64,000 bases of DNA from Bacteroidaceae bacterium (GTDB taxonomy: Bacteria > Bacteroidota > Bacteroidia > Bacteroidales > Bacteroidaceae): positions 1-64,000 of the forward strand of contig JAFUGG010000045.1 in the NCBI GenBank assembly GCA_017469525.1, given 5' to 3'. The position numbers were made by a program, and so were the translations under genes. The notes below the pieces were generated by a model, which had not been told where the DNA came from, did no database searches, and saw nothing but the letters and a program-made list of their open reading frames with translations. Each line of letters starts with the position of its first letter. Position 1 is the first letter of the stretch. Below are positions 45,280 through 54,052 of the stretch, piece after piece.

Positions 45280-47189
45280 TTTCTTTTCTTTAGCATTCGT
45301 GCCACAATCGAGCGGATTTCGTCGATATCCTTTGCTTGCTTCTTTGTCTTCCGCCTGGGCTTCTTGGGCGAATCGGTTGGAAAGGCGTCGAGCATCGACA
45401 TCTGCTTCTCGTGAAGATAGGTATCGACGCTGAAGCCTTTCTCAGCAATCTTCGTGAGCAGATACTGGCGAGCAAGGCAAGCTTGCCGCAAGTCGGGTAG
45501 AGCGTTACTTAGACGACGTGTTGCCTGCTTGTTGTTCGTCTCGACCTTTTGGCTGAGCTCCATGGGAACAGAGAGGATGTCGTGCAGTTGGTCGGCAAAG
45601 TAGGTAGCGCTGCGCTTCACGCGCTCAAGGAAGTCCTTGTCGTGCAAGGCGTCGAAAGACATCGACTGAATCAGTTGCCGCCACTTGTCAGCAACGGCAA
45701 CAACGCGTTCGCGAAGCAGCGAGAGTGCCTCGTTGTGCTGCCTGGTGAGCGAGGCTTGGCTGTGATAGAAGAACTCGTTGAAGATGCGCATCATCGACTC
45801 TTCGAGGTAAAGGATGGCGCGGAAATCGAAGAGTTGGAGCAGGAGGTAGCGTTCGTATTCCTGCTTGAGCAGGGGCAGATGCTGGATGCTCCTTTCTGCC
45901 TCGCTCTCTTGATGTGCGATGTAACTATCGACTCGCTGGTCGCTCATGACAACTCGCGCGTCGAGAGGCTTGGCAAGTACAAGGCCTTCGAGCGTGCGGC
46001 AGCGACTTAGGGCAACATAGACCTGTCCTGGAGCAAAACTCATATTGGCATCGATGATGGCGCGGTCGAAGGTGAGGCCTTGACTCTTGTGGATAGTGAT
46101 GGCCCAAGCCAGGCGTAAGGGCAACTGCTTGAACGTTCCCTGCACCTCCGACTCTATCTCTCGCGTCTGTTCATTCAAGGAGTATCGTGTGTTTTCCCAT
46201 TCCAAAGGTTCCACTTCGATGGCTTCTGAGTCGCCTTCACAATAGACGCTCAGTTGCGTGTCGCTTGCTTCCTGAACGCGTCCGATGCGTCCGTTGTAGT
46301 AACGATGCTCGCCGGACGGGTCGTTCTTCACAAACATCACCTGCGCTCCTTCCTTCAGGACGAGCGTCTCGGCCGTGGGGTAGGAGTAGTCGGGGAACGT
46401 TCCCTTGATTTCAGCTCTGTATGTATAAGCATAGCCCGGCAGTTTCTGCAGCTCCGACTCGTTGTAGTGGTTGGCGATGTTGTTGTGTGTGGTGAGGCGG
46501 ATGTACGGCTCTTTCGGGCTGGGGACAAATGTCGAATCGTATCGGGCATTGAGTTTCGCAAGGGCTTCTGCCGAGGGATGTCCGCTGCGCACCTCGTTCA
46601 AGAGGGCGATGAACGACTCATCCTGCTGCCGATAGACGTGGCTCAGCTGTATGGTGACGTAGTCGATTTGCTGCAAAGCCTTCGAGCCGAAGAAGTACGG
46701 GGTGTCGTAGAAGGGCTTGAGTATCTGCTCGTCTTCGGGCGTGACGACTGGCGTGAGCTGTGCCAAGTCACCAATCATGAGGTGTTGCACGCCGCCGAAG
46801 GGCTCGCCGTGCTCGCGGTAACGACGCAACACGGCATCGATGGCGTCGAGCAAGTCTGCGCGAACCATAGAGATTTCATCAATGATGAGGAGGTCCATCG
46901 AGGCGATAATCTTGCGCTTCTCCTTGCTGAAGTCGAACTTGCTCTCCAGCTTGGCACCAGGCACGTAAGGCGAGAGGGGCAGTTGGAAGAAGGAATGGAT
47001 GGTGACGCCGCCTGCATTGATGGCTGCCACGCCAGTCGGAGCGACCACAATAGGCCGCTTGCGTGAGCGCTCCATGACGGCCTTGAGGAACGTCGTCTTG
47101 CCCGTCCCCGCCTTGCCTGTCAGGAAGATGCTTCGCCCGGTATTCTCGACGAAGTCCCATGCCGTATGCAGTTCGCTGTTTCGTTGCAT
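45276..47189 (-). CDS. Pif1/RecD2-like SF1B helicase
   Basis: This 637-aa protein has Walker A LTGKAGTGKTTFL (about 20), APTGVAAINAGG and TIHSFFQLP, Walker B LLIIDEISMVRADLLDAID, and a C-terminal WAITIHKSQGLTFDRAII followed by VYVALSRCRTLEGL (motifs V-VI). It acts 5' to 3' on DNA forks or structured DNA. The C-terminal 200 residues are helical. It leads a repair operon with alkD and lies 19 bp downstream of the sodB pair. Confidence 0.93.
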   Translation of the reverse strand: MQRNSELHTAWDFVENTGRSIFLTGKAGTGKTTFLKAVMERSRKRPIVVAPTGVAAINAGGVTIHSFFQLPLSPYVPGAKLESKFDFSKEKRKIIASMDLLIIDEISMVRADLLDAIDAVLRRYREHGEPFGGVQHLMIGDLAQLTPVVTPEDEQILKPFYDTPYFFGSKALQQIDYVTIQLSHVYRQQDESFIALLNEVRSGHPSAEALAKLNARYDSTFVPSPKEPYIRLTTHNNIANHYNESELQKLPGYAYTYRAEIKGTFPDYSYPTAETLVLKEGAQVMFVKNDPSGEHRYYNGRIGRVQEASDTQLSVYCEGDSEAIEVEPLEWENTRYSLNEQTREIESEVQGTFKQLPLRLAWAITIHKSQGLTFDRAIIDANMSFAPGQVYVALSRCRTLEGLVLAKPLDARVVMSDQRVDSYIAHQESEAERSIQHLPLLKQEYERYLLLQLFDFRAILYLEESMMRIFNEFFYHSQASLTRQHNEALSLLRERVVAVADKWRQLIQSMSFDALHDKDFLERVKRSATYFADQLHDILSVPMELSQKVETNNKQATRRLSNALPDLRQACLARQYLLTKIAEKGFSVDTYLHEKQMSMLDAFPTDSPKKPRRKTKKQAKDIDEIRSIVARMLKKRK

Positions 47190-47208
47190 TTGAAATGTGC
47201 TTACGATG

Positions 47209-47751
47209 TCAAGCGTGTTTTAACCTTTGGTTCAGTAAATGGCACAGCTCGTCTGCCGTCATGCTGATGTCAACAACGGAGATAGACTCTTGGGCATTGA
47301 TGAGGTGCTTGTTCATGGAACGGAAGAGGCGGCCGAAGATGCTGGCGTCCTCCATCTTTTGCCGTTCCACGTCAGGCTTGTAGTTGATGGCTACGAAGTT
47401 GTTATCCCCAAGTCTCCTGACCTCGAAGGACGCGACGTCGGCAAAGCGGACGTGCCACGTCTTCATTCCTCGGTAGGAGATTCCCTCGTCGTTGATGGTC
47501 AGGTGAGGCTGGTCGAAGAGCCTTTCCTTCAGGAACGACCAGAGCAATATGATGCCGCAGCAGCCGAAGAACACGATGCTGCTCCATCCCACAACCAGAT
47601 GAAACACGTTCTTGTGCATGTGGAGGACGTAGATGCCGCCAAGGACGAAGAGGATACTTCCCAAAATCAGCAGCAGCATCCGCCAGAGAGAATGATATAT
47701 CTTGATTTCTTCCATAGGTCTTTTCATTTTTTTCATTCTTTCATTTTTCAT
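47209..47751 (-). CDS. STM3941-like two-TM membrane protein
   Basis: This protein is 180 aa if started at 47751, overlapping sodB by ATGA, or 168 aa from ATG 47715 (MEEIKIYHSLWRM), which looks more natural. Two TM helices (about 25-45 and 55-78 of the longer form) precede a beta-rich cytoplasmic domain (LTINDEGISYRG, NNFVAINYKP). I recognise it as the STM3941 family of unknown function. The extra N-terminus is encoded by an atgaaaa-type repeat. Confidence 0.7.
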   Translation of the reverse strand: MKNERMKKMKRPMEEIKIYHSLWRMLLLILGSILFVLGGIYVLHMHKNVFHLVVGWSSIVFFGCCGIILLWSFLKERLFDQPHLTINDEGISYRGMKTWHVRFADVASFEVRRLGDNNFVAINYKPDVERQKMEDASIFGRLFRSMNKHLINAQESISVVDISMTADELCHLLNQRLKHA

Positions 47752-47765
47752 TTTTTCATTCTTCC
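47721..47765. repeat. Heptad-like repeat at the sodB / STM3941 junction
   Basis: Tandem imperfect ttttcat units run through the sodB stop codon and the first ATGs of the next gene, creating the ATGA overlap at 47748-47751 and several alternative starts. Confidence 0.7.
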
Positions 47766-48335
47766 CTCTATGACGTTCCAGTCAACGATTTGCCAAAGCG
47801 CGGCGAGGTGGTCGGGCCGACGATTCTGGTAGTCGAGGTAGTAGGCATGTTCCCAGACGTCAAAGGTCAGCAGAGGCTTGAGGCCTTTCTGCACGGGATT
47901 GGCGGCATTCGGCTCTTGCGTGATGACGAGTTTGCCGTCCTTATCTGCCGAGAGCCACACCCAACCCGAGCCGAAGAGAGTCGCTCCCTTCTTCTGAAAC
48001 TCGTCCTTGAAGGCCTCGAACGAACCGAAATCTCTCTTAATAGCAGACCCTACCAAACCTCCCCTTAAAGGGGAGGCTTCCTTCCCCTTAAACTGTCCGA
48101 AGTAGAGTTCGTGGTTCAAGATTTGTCCCGCATTATTGAGGATGCCGCCACTTGCCTTGCAGACAATCTCCTCGAGGCTCGCTTCCTCGAATCCGCTGCC
48201 TGGCAGAAGTGCGTTGAGGTTATTGACGTAGGCAGCCAAATGCTTGCCATGATGAAAACCAATCGTGTCCTTACTGAGGACTGGCTGCAGGGCATCTGCC
48301 TCGTAGGGCAATGCCATCAAACTAAACTTTCCCAT
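47748..48335 (-). CDS. sodB: Superoxide dismutase [Fe/Mn]
   Basis: This 195-aa protein has ligand regions GFHHGKHLAAY (first His, about 28), ILNHELYF (second His), and FDVWEHAYYLDYQ (Asp and His). Bacteroidales enzymes of this type are usually cambialistic for Fe and Mn. Residues about 84-97 (KGKEASPLRGGLVG) derive from a palindromic element inserted in the loop after the second ligand helix. It leads a putative stress and repair operon. Confidence 0.95.
   Translation of the reverse strand: MGKFSLMALPYEADALQPVLSKDTIGFHHGKHLAAYVNNLNALLPGSGFEEASLEEIVCKASGGILNNAGQILNHELYFGQFKGKEASPLRGGLVGSAIKRDFGSFEAFKDEFQKKGATLFGSGWVWLSADKDGKLVITQEPNAANPVQKGLKPLLTFDVWEHAYYLDYQNRRPDHLAALWQIVDWNVIEGRMKK
48058..48076. 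repeat. Palindromic element in sodB
   Basis: A 19-bp perfect palindrome (cctcccctt-a-aaggggagg) followed by cttccttcccctt. It is translated in frame as KEASPLRGG. Confidence 0.75.
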
Positions 48336-48366
48336 ACCTTATTATAATTATATAGTTTTTCGCCTG

Positions 48367-48476
48367 CAAAGATACGAAATATAATTGAAAATTGAAAATT
48401 GAAATGTTAAAAGATGCAACAAATCGAAAGATTTCTTGTAAAACGTTTGGTTTATGTTATAAACTTGTTTACCTTT
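48367..48476. promoter_or_regulatory. Divergent promoters between sodB and the membrane-protein gene
   Basis: The minus-strand box TATCTTTG (48374-48367) serves sodB. The plus-strand TTTG (48445-48448) and TACCTTTG (48469-48476) are 20 bp apart, a consensus promoter for the gene at 48541. An aattgaa heptad tract (48382-48402) lies just upstream of the sodB box. Confidence 0.7.
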
Positions 48477-48540
48477 GCATCGTCGAACGCTATTAAATGC
48501 GTCGAAACACTTTAATAATAACCACTTAAAACAGGAAACT

Positions 48541-49233
48541 ATGGAAGAAAACATGGATCTGACTGCCGAGCGCAGTCTTGAGATTATCACCGAACAACTT
48601 GAAAAGAGTCGCCGAGCCGTGTCGAAGGATACGGGGGAGTGGCTTTTCGTGTCGGGTTTGACGACGATGATGACGGCCCTCGTCGTGGCAAGTGCCAACC
48701 TGTTGAGTTGGACACCTCTTTTTCATTTGCTTTGGTTCGCCTTACCTGTCGTTATCTGGCTGGTGATGAAGCGCATCAACAGGAATCGCGTGCCTGTCCC
48801 TGAGAACTTTGTAGGCACGTTGGTCAGGAAGACTTGGTACACCACCTTGGCTTTTGCCCTTGTTTATGTCGTTATTGCTACCGTGTGGAATATCGTTTTG
48901 CAACACTATGAGAGTCCTGAGGTCTTTCTTTATGCTGGGATGCACATAACGCCTACTATCCTCACCTTGCTGGCTGTGGCGGTCAGCATGACAGGCCTCA
49001 TCCTAAAGAAAAGCGCGTTGGTATGGTTCGGATTGCTGTCCTTTGTGATATTACGTTTCGGTTTATTCTCGGTTATGATAAGTCGTCTGTTGCCACCTGA
49101 CGTGCTTGGCAGACTGAGTCTCGTCCGGCCTTGCGAGCTTATATTCCTCTTTGCCCTTGTCGGCCTGATGCTCCCCGGCTGGATGCTTAAAGCCTCTCCC
49201 CAGCCCTCCCCTAAAGGGAAGGGGGAGAATTAA
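48541..49233 (+). CDS. Six-TM membrane protein paired with a regulator
   Basis: This 230-aa protein starts at ATG 48541; an earlier in-frame ATG (48475) overlaps the -7 box. A charged N-terminal region (about 1-40) precedes about six hydrophobic helices. No named family is recognised. Its last residues (ASPQPSPKGKGEN) are encoded by a palindromic element that supplies the C-terminus. It is followed after 31 bp by a winged-helix gene; such pairs are common in Bacteroidota and may be self-regulating. Confidence 0.7.
   Translation: MEENMDLTAERSLEIITEQLEKSRRAVSKDTGEWLFVSGLTTMMTALVVASANLLSWTPLFHLLWFALPVVIWLVMKRINRNRVPVPENFVGTLVRKTWYTTLAFALVYVVIATVWNIVLQHYESPEVFLYAGMHITPTILTLLAVAVSMTGLILKKSALVWFGLLSFVILRFGLFSVMISRLLPPDVLGRLSLVRPCELIFLFALVGLMLPGWMLKASPQPSPKGKGEN
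49196..49230. repeat. Palindromic element at the C-terminus of the membrane-protein gene
   Basis: The sequence ctctccccagccctcccct-aaa-gggaagggggag forms a hairpin of the same GC-rich family and ends 1 bp before the stop codon. Confidence 0.7.
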
Positions 49234-49264
49234 TTGTGCAATTGTTAAATTGTCAAATTGTCAA

Positions 49265-49567
49265 ATGGAAAAGGTTTTCCAACCATTAGACCCATTGTTG
49301 CACGCCGAGTTGCGACTCGCGGTGATGTCTTTGCTCATTGCCGACGAGGAGGCCGAGTTCCCGTACATCAAGGAGCAGACGGGAGCGACAGCAGGCAACC
49401 TGAGTGTTCAAATAGATAAACTCTCTTCGGCGGGTTATATTAAAGTCAGAAAGACGTTCAAGGGGAAGCGCCCCTGCACGCTGTGCCGCATCACGGCAAA
49501 TGGGCAGAAGGCTTTCGCGGCGTATGTCGAGGCCCTGAAGAGCTACCTGGAAGTGGGGGAGAAGTAG
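49265..49567 (+). CDS. Winged-helix transcriptional regulator
   Basis: This 100-aa protein starts at ATG 49265 (MEKVFQPLDPLLHAELRLA), after an aaattgtc-type repeat tract (49231-49268). The fold is a MarR/HTH_34-type winged helix: LRLAVMSLLI, FPYIKEQTGATAGNLSVQIDKLSSAGYI (recognition helix) and the KTFKGKRPCTLCRIT wing. It probably controls the co-transcribed membrane protein. Confidence 0.85.
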   Translation: MEKVFQPLDPLLHAELRLAVMSLLIADEEAEFPYIKEQTGATAGNLSVQIDKLSSAGYIKVRKTFKGKRPCTLCRITANGQKAFAAYVEALKSYLEVGEK

Positions 49568-49637
49568 GTCGAAATAGCGGTTACGTGCTGTCGGATTAGC
49601 AAATCCGACTGAACAAAGGAGGCAACGTGGCATTTGA

Positions 49638-50040
49638 CACTTTGTCAGAGAAAGTGCCACGTTTGCTTACATCCTGCTTTTCTCTGATGCGCTGAGAATG
49701 GCGAAAAATCGGTCGAGGTGCGTCGAGGCTCAAAAGAACGCATTCTCGTCCGATTTGCGTAATGTCTTGTGTGATACAGACTTGTGTTTCCTTGCGTCTA
49801 TTGCAGGCATAATCTACAAGCATTTTAGAACAGGAAATCGGTGTTTTTGGCACGTTTTCTGGGCAAATTTAACCCGTTGAAAAGTCCAAAGAACTACGCC
49901 GAGATGATAACATCACTATAGGTCTTTTGTCATTGCCCTATGCCGCGTTGGCTGAAACACTCTGTTAAGTCGTCCCGAGAAGCACTTTTCGCTCTATTTT
50001 GCTCCGTAAGGCGTCAGAAATTGAAATAGCAAATTGTAAC
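49638..50040. repeat. Dispersed 0.4-kb intergenic element, copy B
   Basis: Second copy of the element at 32788-33190. The conserved left block (tttgtcag, tttgcttacatc, ctgagaatgg, cgaaaaat) and right block (ctattttgc, gaaatagcaaa, tgtaa) are 361 bp apart, as in copy A. The segment gcaaatttaacccgttga matches copy A but 22 bp further in. No gene is seen in 49568-50044. Confidence 0.7.
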
Positions 50041-50044
50041 AAAA

Positions 50045-50626
50045 TCAAACGGGAACGTGACATTTTGTAACCATCCCGAGGAAGAGCTCATGAACGCTTG
50101 TGTCGTCGGTCAACTCGGGATGAAAGGCTGTCACGAGCATGTTCTTCTGCCTTGCTGCGACGGCTTTCCCATCGACCCGAGCCAGTATCTCGACCTCCGG
50201 ACCTGCCTCTTCGATATATGGAGCACGGATGAAAGTCATCGGAACCTGTCCGATGCCCACGAAATCGCCTTCCGTGTTGAAACTCCCCAGCTGCCTGCCA
50301 TAGGCGTTGCGGCGAGCCTTGATGTCCATCACATTGAGATGGTTCCTGTCGAGCATGATGAGGCCAGCGCATGTTCCAAACGCCGGAAGACCGTCGAGGA
50401 TGGCACGTCGGATGGGCTCGAACAGGCCTTCGTCCCTCATGATTCGCATCATGGCTGTGCTCTCGCCGCCAGGAATCGTCCCCCCTCTCATCCCTCCAGA
50501 GGGGGAAGACATGAAGTTACGCCAATCTGCCAAGTTGCGGATGAGCGTTGTCTCTGCCCCAAGATTTCTGAACATCTGTTCGTGTTCAGCAAAGGCTCCT
50601 TGCAGAGCAAGTATAGCAATCTTCAT
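50045..50626 (-). CDS. pdxT: Pyridoxal 5'-phosphate synthase glutaminase subunit
   Basis: This 193-aa class I glutaminase supplies ammonia to PdxS. The catalytic triad is in FGTCAGLI (Cys) and FHPELTDD (His, Glu), and IPGGESTAM is the oxyanion strand. Just before it, residues [11 protein letters not shown] come from a palindromic element replacing the usual short strand, close to the active site. It overlaps pdxS by 4 bp. Confidence 0.95.
   Translation of the reverse strand: MKIAILALQGAFAEHEQMFRNLGAETTLIRNLADWRNFMSSPSGGMRGGTIPGGESTAMMRIMRDEGLFEPIRRAILDGLPAFGTCAGLIMLDRNHLNVMDIKARRNAYGRQLGSFNTEGDFVGIGQVPMTFIRAPYIEEAGPEVEILARVDGKAVAARQKNMLVTAFHPELTDDTSVHELFLGMVTKCHVPV
50482..50506. repeat. Palindromic element in pdxT
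   Basis: Arms ccccctct (50482-50489) and agaggggg (50499-50506) with a 9-nt loop. It is read in frame as [10 protein letters not shown]. Confidence 0.65.
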
Positions 50627-51495
50627 AACCCCCGCTCTGCCATCAGCAGTTGTATCTCGCTCTCATTGATGCCTACCATCGCTTCGCCGAGGTCTTCGCT
50701 GAGCTCTGCAAGCACGGTGGGGTTATTATAGTTCGTGACGGCTTTCACAATGGCCTGCGCCCGCTTCTCGGGATTGCCGCTTTTGAAGATGCCGCTGCCC
50801 ACGAATACACCCTCTGCCCCAAGCTGCATCATCAGGGCAGCATCGGCTGGCGTGGCCACACCGCCTGCTGCGAAATTCACAACAGGCAGCTTGCCGTTCT
50901 CGTGAACATAGCGTACCAAGTCGTAAGGCACTCTCAACTGCTTGGCAGCCTCGTAGAGCTCGTCGTCGTTCAACGAGACGAGTCTTCTTATCTCGCTCTG
51001 CATCAAGCGCATGTGGCGGACGGCTTGTATGATGTCGCCCGTGCCAGGCTCGCCCTTGGTGCGTATCATTGTGGCACCCTCGTTGATGCGTCGCAGTGCT
51101 TCGCCCAAATCCTTCGCTCCACAGACGAACGGCACGCGGAACTTCCGCTTGTCGATGTGATAGATGTCGTCCGCAGGGGAGAGCACTTCGCTCTCGTCGA
51201 TGTAGTCAATCTCGATGGCCTCGAGTATCTGCGCCTCTGCAAAGTGGCCGATGCGGCACTTAGCCATCACGGGAATCGTGACGGCCTCCTGTATGCCCCG
51301 TATCATCTTCGGGTCGCTCATGCGGCTTACGCCACCAGCCGCGCGGATGTCGGCCGGTATGCGTTCCAATGCCATCACTGCACATGCTCCTGCAGCCTCG
51401 GCTATGCGAGCCTGCTCGGGCGTCGTCACGTCCATAATCACTCCGCCCTTCAGCATCTGAGCCAACTGGCGGTTAAGGGTTTGTCTGTCTTCCAT
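50623..51495 (-). CDS. pdxS: Pyridoxal 5'-phosphate synthase subunit PdxS
   Basis: This 290-aa TIM-barrel lyase has [20 protein letters not shown], Schiff-base Lys in [22 protein letters not shown] and [20 protein letters not shown]. It makes PLP from ribose 5-phosphate, glyceraldehyde 3-phosphate and ammonia in a 12+12 complex with PdxT. First gene of the operon; a near-consensus promoter lies about 130 bp upstream. Confidence 0.97.
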   Translation of the reverse strand: MEDRQTLNRQLAQMLKGGVIMDVTTPEQARIAEAAGACAVMALERIPADIRAAGGVSRMSDPKMIRGIQEAVTIPVMAKCRIGHFAEAQILEAIEIDYIDESEVLSPADDIYHIDKRKFRVPFVCGAKDLGEALRRINEGATMIRTKGEPGTGDIIQAVRHMRLMQSEIRRLVSLNDDELYEAAKQLRVPYDLVRYVHENGKLPVVNFAAGGVATPADAALMMQLGAEGVFVGSGIFKSGNPEKRAQAIVKAVTNYNNPTVLAELSEDLGEAMVGINESEIQLLMAERGL

Positions 51496-51827
51496 ACTTC
51501 TTCTTTTTCTTTTGTAGTTAGAGGGAGATAGAAGTAGATATGTGGCTTCGCCACGAAGATAGAGGACAATAGTTCTTGCTCTGGTTGTATCTTCTTTTAG
51601 CTTCTTCTATCTCCTTGTTTCCCGCTGCAAAGGTATGGACAAAAACGAGAGCGGACAATCATCTGTTCCCATTTGGTAAAAAGAAACTCCGAAGAAGGTA
51701 CAAATTGGCTCACCGGAAGGACATTCTTGGCAATTTTTTTTCATTAGCGAAAATAAATGAGCCTCCGGACTCCATGTTTCGTGGAAAATTCATACCTTTG
51801 CACGCCTAAAAGGAACTATTATATATA
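51496..51827. promoter_or_regulatory. Divergent control region of pdxST and the phosphatase gene
   Basis: The minus-strand TACCTTTG (51635-51628) with a partial -33 ATTG 20 bp upstream drives pdxST. The resulting 130-nt leader can fold: ggagatagaag pairs with cttctatctcc, and gtggcttcgccac is a small hairpin. The plus-strand TACCTTTG (51793-51800) drives the phosphatase gene at 51828. No known riboswitch is recognised. Confidence 0.6.
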
Positions 51828-54029
51828 ATGAAAACAATGTTTGGTCGATTCTTGCCCAAGGTCCTGCACTCGAAGTCGAGCCTGACAATCATCCTCCTGG
51901 CCGCTGTGCTGGTGGAGGTGTCGAACGGCGTGCAGTACTGGTTTGCCAAGAAGGGCATCCAGCAGGAGGTGGAACATCGCGCAAAGAGCGAGCTGCGGGT
52001 GAAGAGTCTGGAGATAGAGAAGGTGACGACAGCCGTGGAAGTGGCCGTGAACAATATGGTGTGGGCAGTGGAGGAAGAACTTGCCCAGCCAGAGAACATC
52101 TATTCCGTCATCAGGAAACTGGTGGAGGAGAATGAACAAATCGTGGGTGTAGGGGCTACCTTCGTGCCCGACTACTATCCGCAGTACGGTCGTTGGTGCG
52201 AGCTCTATGTGGCACGACGCAGCGATGGTCGTATCGAATCGGAACAGATAGGCGGTGCCGACCACGACTACCTGCAGGCAGGTTGGTTCAAGGGTGCCAT
52301 GGCTGCCGACGGCGGTTACTGGAGCGAACCCTATTACGATGAGAAAGGAGCACGCATGATGCTCTGCTCGTACTTCGCTCCCGTCCGCGACGAGAATGGA
52401 AAGACTGTGGCACTGCTGGGAGCCGATGTGTCGCTCGACTGGCTGACGGAAGTCATGAACACAAAGCAGACCTATGCCTCCAGCTACAACCTGCTGCTCT
52501 CCAAGGCTGGGCAGATAATGGCCTGTCCAGTTGAGAGTCTTGTGATGCACACCCGCAGCCAACAGGTGGCAGCCGACATGAAGGATACGACCATTGGATA
52601 CGTCAACCGTGAGATGATAGCTGGCCGCAGCGGTAAGGCCACGGTACGTGGCGAGAAGGGCGAGAAGAAGTATGTTTTTTACTCACGCATGGGCGGAGGC
52701 ACGGGCTGGTCTATGGCTGTGGTATGTGCCGACCGTGAAATCTATTACAGCTTGCGCCAGGTGCGCTTCAATCTCTTCCTCTTGATGCTTGCGGGCATGT
52801 TCCTGTTGGGCTACATCATATGGCGTGCCATGAAGAATGCCATACGCCTGCAAGCAGTGAGTGCCGAGAAGGAACGGATAGGCAGCGAGCTGCATATTGC
52901 CAGTGAGATACAGAAGGGCATGCTGCCCAAGATATTCCCGCCCTATCCTGAACGCGATGATGTGGAGATATTCGGCTCGCTTGTGCCTGCCAAGGAGGTG
53001 GGGGGCGACCTCTTCGATTTCTATATTCGCGACGAGAAGCTCTTCTTCTGCATCGGTGACGTCAGTGGCAAGGGCGTGCCTGCTTCGCTGGTAATGGCCG
53101 TCACGCGAAGCCTGTTCCGCACTGTCTCTGTCCATGAGGCAAACCCCGAACGCATCCTGATGCAGATGAACGAATCGATGGCACAGATGAACGACTCGAA
53201 CATGTTCGTCACGATGTTTGTCGGTGTGCTCGACCTGCCTACAGGCCGCTTGCGCTACAGCAATGCCGGCCATTGTTCGCCGTTGCTTATTGATGGCGGA
53301 CAGACGTTCATCGACTGCATGCCGAATCTTCCCCTTGGCATCATGGTGGGGTATAAGTTTGCAGGACAAGAACTCTTCCTACACCCGGGCAGCATCATCT
53401 TCCTCTATACCGACGGCCTGACCGAGGCGGAGAACATCACACATGCACAGTTCGGTGAGGAAAGGCTTAAGAAGTGTGTGGCAAAGTCAGACTCATACAC
53501 ACCTCAAACTCTCGTGGAAGACGTGAGCACTGGCGTTCATGCCTTTGTGGGTGAAGCAGAACAGAGCGACGACTTGACAATGCTGGCTGTCAAATATACT
53601 AAGGAGCAGCTCGACGTAAGACTGGAGCGCAACCTGACCCTCCAGAATGATGTTCAGCAGATTCCGCAGTTGGCACAGTTCGTCGAGGAGGTATGCGAAA
53701 CCATAGGACTCGATGCGCCTACAACCATGCAGATGAATCTCGCCATGGAAGAAGCTGTGGTCAACGTCATGAGATATGCTTATCCCAGTGGTACCGTAGG
53801 CGACATCAGCATCGAAGCCAGGGCCAGTGATGTGCGCCTCAAGTTCGTTATCAGTGACAGCGGCGTACCCTTCGACCCCACTACCAGGCCGCAGGTGGAC
53901 ACTACGCTTACGGCTGAGCAACGTCCCATTGGCGGGCTGGGTATTCATCTCGTCAGGAACATCATGGACTCCATCAACTATGAGCGCATCGGCGACAGAA
54001 ACGTGTTGACACTTAGGAAAAAGATATAA
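51828..54029 (+). CDS. SpoIIE-type PP2C phosphatase with Cache sensor and RsbW-like domain
   Basis: This 733-aa membrane receptor has a first TM (about 17-36), a periplasmic Cache-like domain (about 40-300; SLDWLTEVM) and a second TM (about 315-335). A PP2C SpoIIE domain follows (about 360-570) with SEIQKGMLP, KEVGGDLFDFY, GDVSGKGVPASL and YTDGLTEAEN metal motifs. The C-terminus (about 590-733) is an HATPase/RsbW-like domain (MNLAMEEAVVNVMRYAYP, GGLGIHLVRN). Phosphatase and kinase-like domains in one chain could set the phosphorylation of the STAS protein encoded 23 bp downstream, responding to an external signal. Confidence 0.92.
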   Translation: MKTMFGRFLPKVLHSKSSLTIILLAAVLVEVSNGVQYWFAKKGIQQEVEHRAKSELRVKSLEIEKVTTAVEVAVNNMVWAVEEELAQPENIYSVIRKLVEENEQIVGVGATFVPDYYPQYGRWCELYVARRSDGRIESEQIGGADHDYLQAGWFKGAMAADGGYWSEPYYDEKGARMMLCSYFAPVRDENGKTVALLGADVSLDWLTEVMNTKQTYASSYNLLLSKAGQIMACPVESLVMHTRSQQVAADMKDTTIGYVNREMIAGRSGKATVRGEKGEKKYVFYSRMGGGTGWSMAVVCADREIYYSLRQVRFNLFLLMLAGMFLLGYIIWRAMKNAIRLQAVSAEKERIGSELHIASEIQKGMLPKIFPPYPERDDVEIFGSLVPAKEVGGDLFDFYIRDEKLFFCIGDVSGKGVPASLVMAVTRSLFRTVSVHEANPERILMQMNESMAQMNDSNMFVTMFVGVLDLPTGRLRYSNAGHCSPLLIDGGQTFIDCMPNLPLGIMVGYKFAGQELFLHPGSIIFLYTDGLTEAENITHAQFGEERLKKCVAKSDSYTPQTLVEDVSTGVHAFVGEAEQSDDLTMLAVKYTKEQLDVRLERNLTLQNDVQQIPQLAQFVEEVCETIGLDAPTTMQMNLAMEEAVVNVMRYAYPSGTVGDISIEARASDVRLKFVISDSGVPFDPTTRPQVDTTLTAEQRPIGGLGIHLVRNIMDSINYERIGDRNVLTLRKKI

Positions 54030-54052
54030 AACATATAAAAAAGCAACAGACA

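Noticed and set aside
49596..49853. Short minus-strand ORFs in the spacers at 49596-49853 and 32620-32937
   Set aside because: Their similar peptides (for example EKQDVSK and EIQDVSK) come from the dispersed intergenic element; no start signals or coding bias support them.
51496..51627. Riboswitch in the pdxST leader
   Set aside because: Only simple hairpins are seen, and no known ligand-binding motif was recognised.
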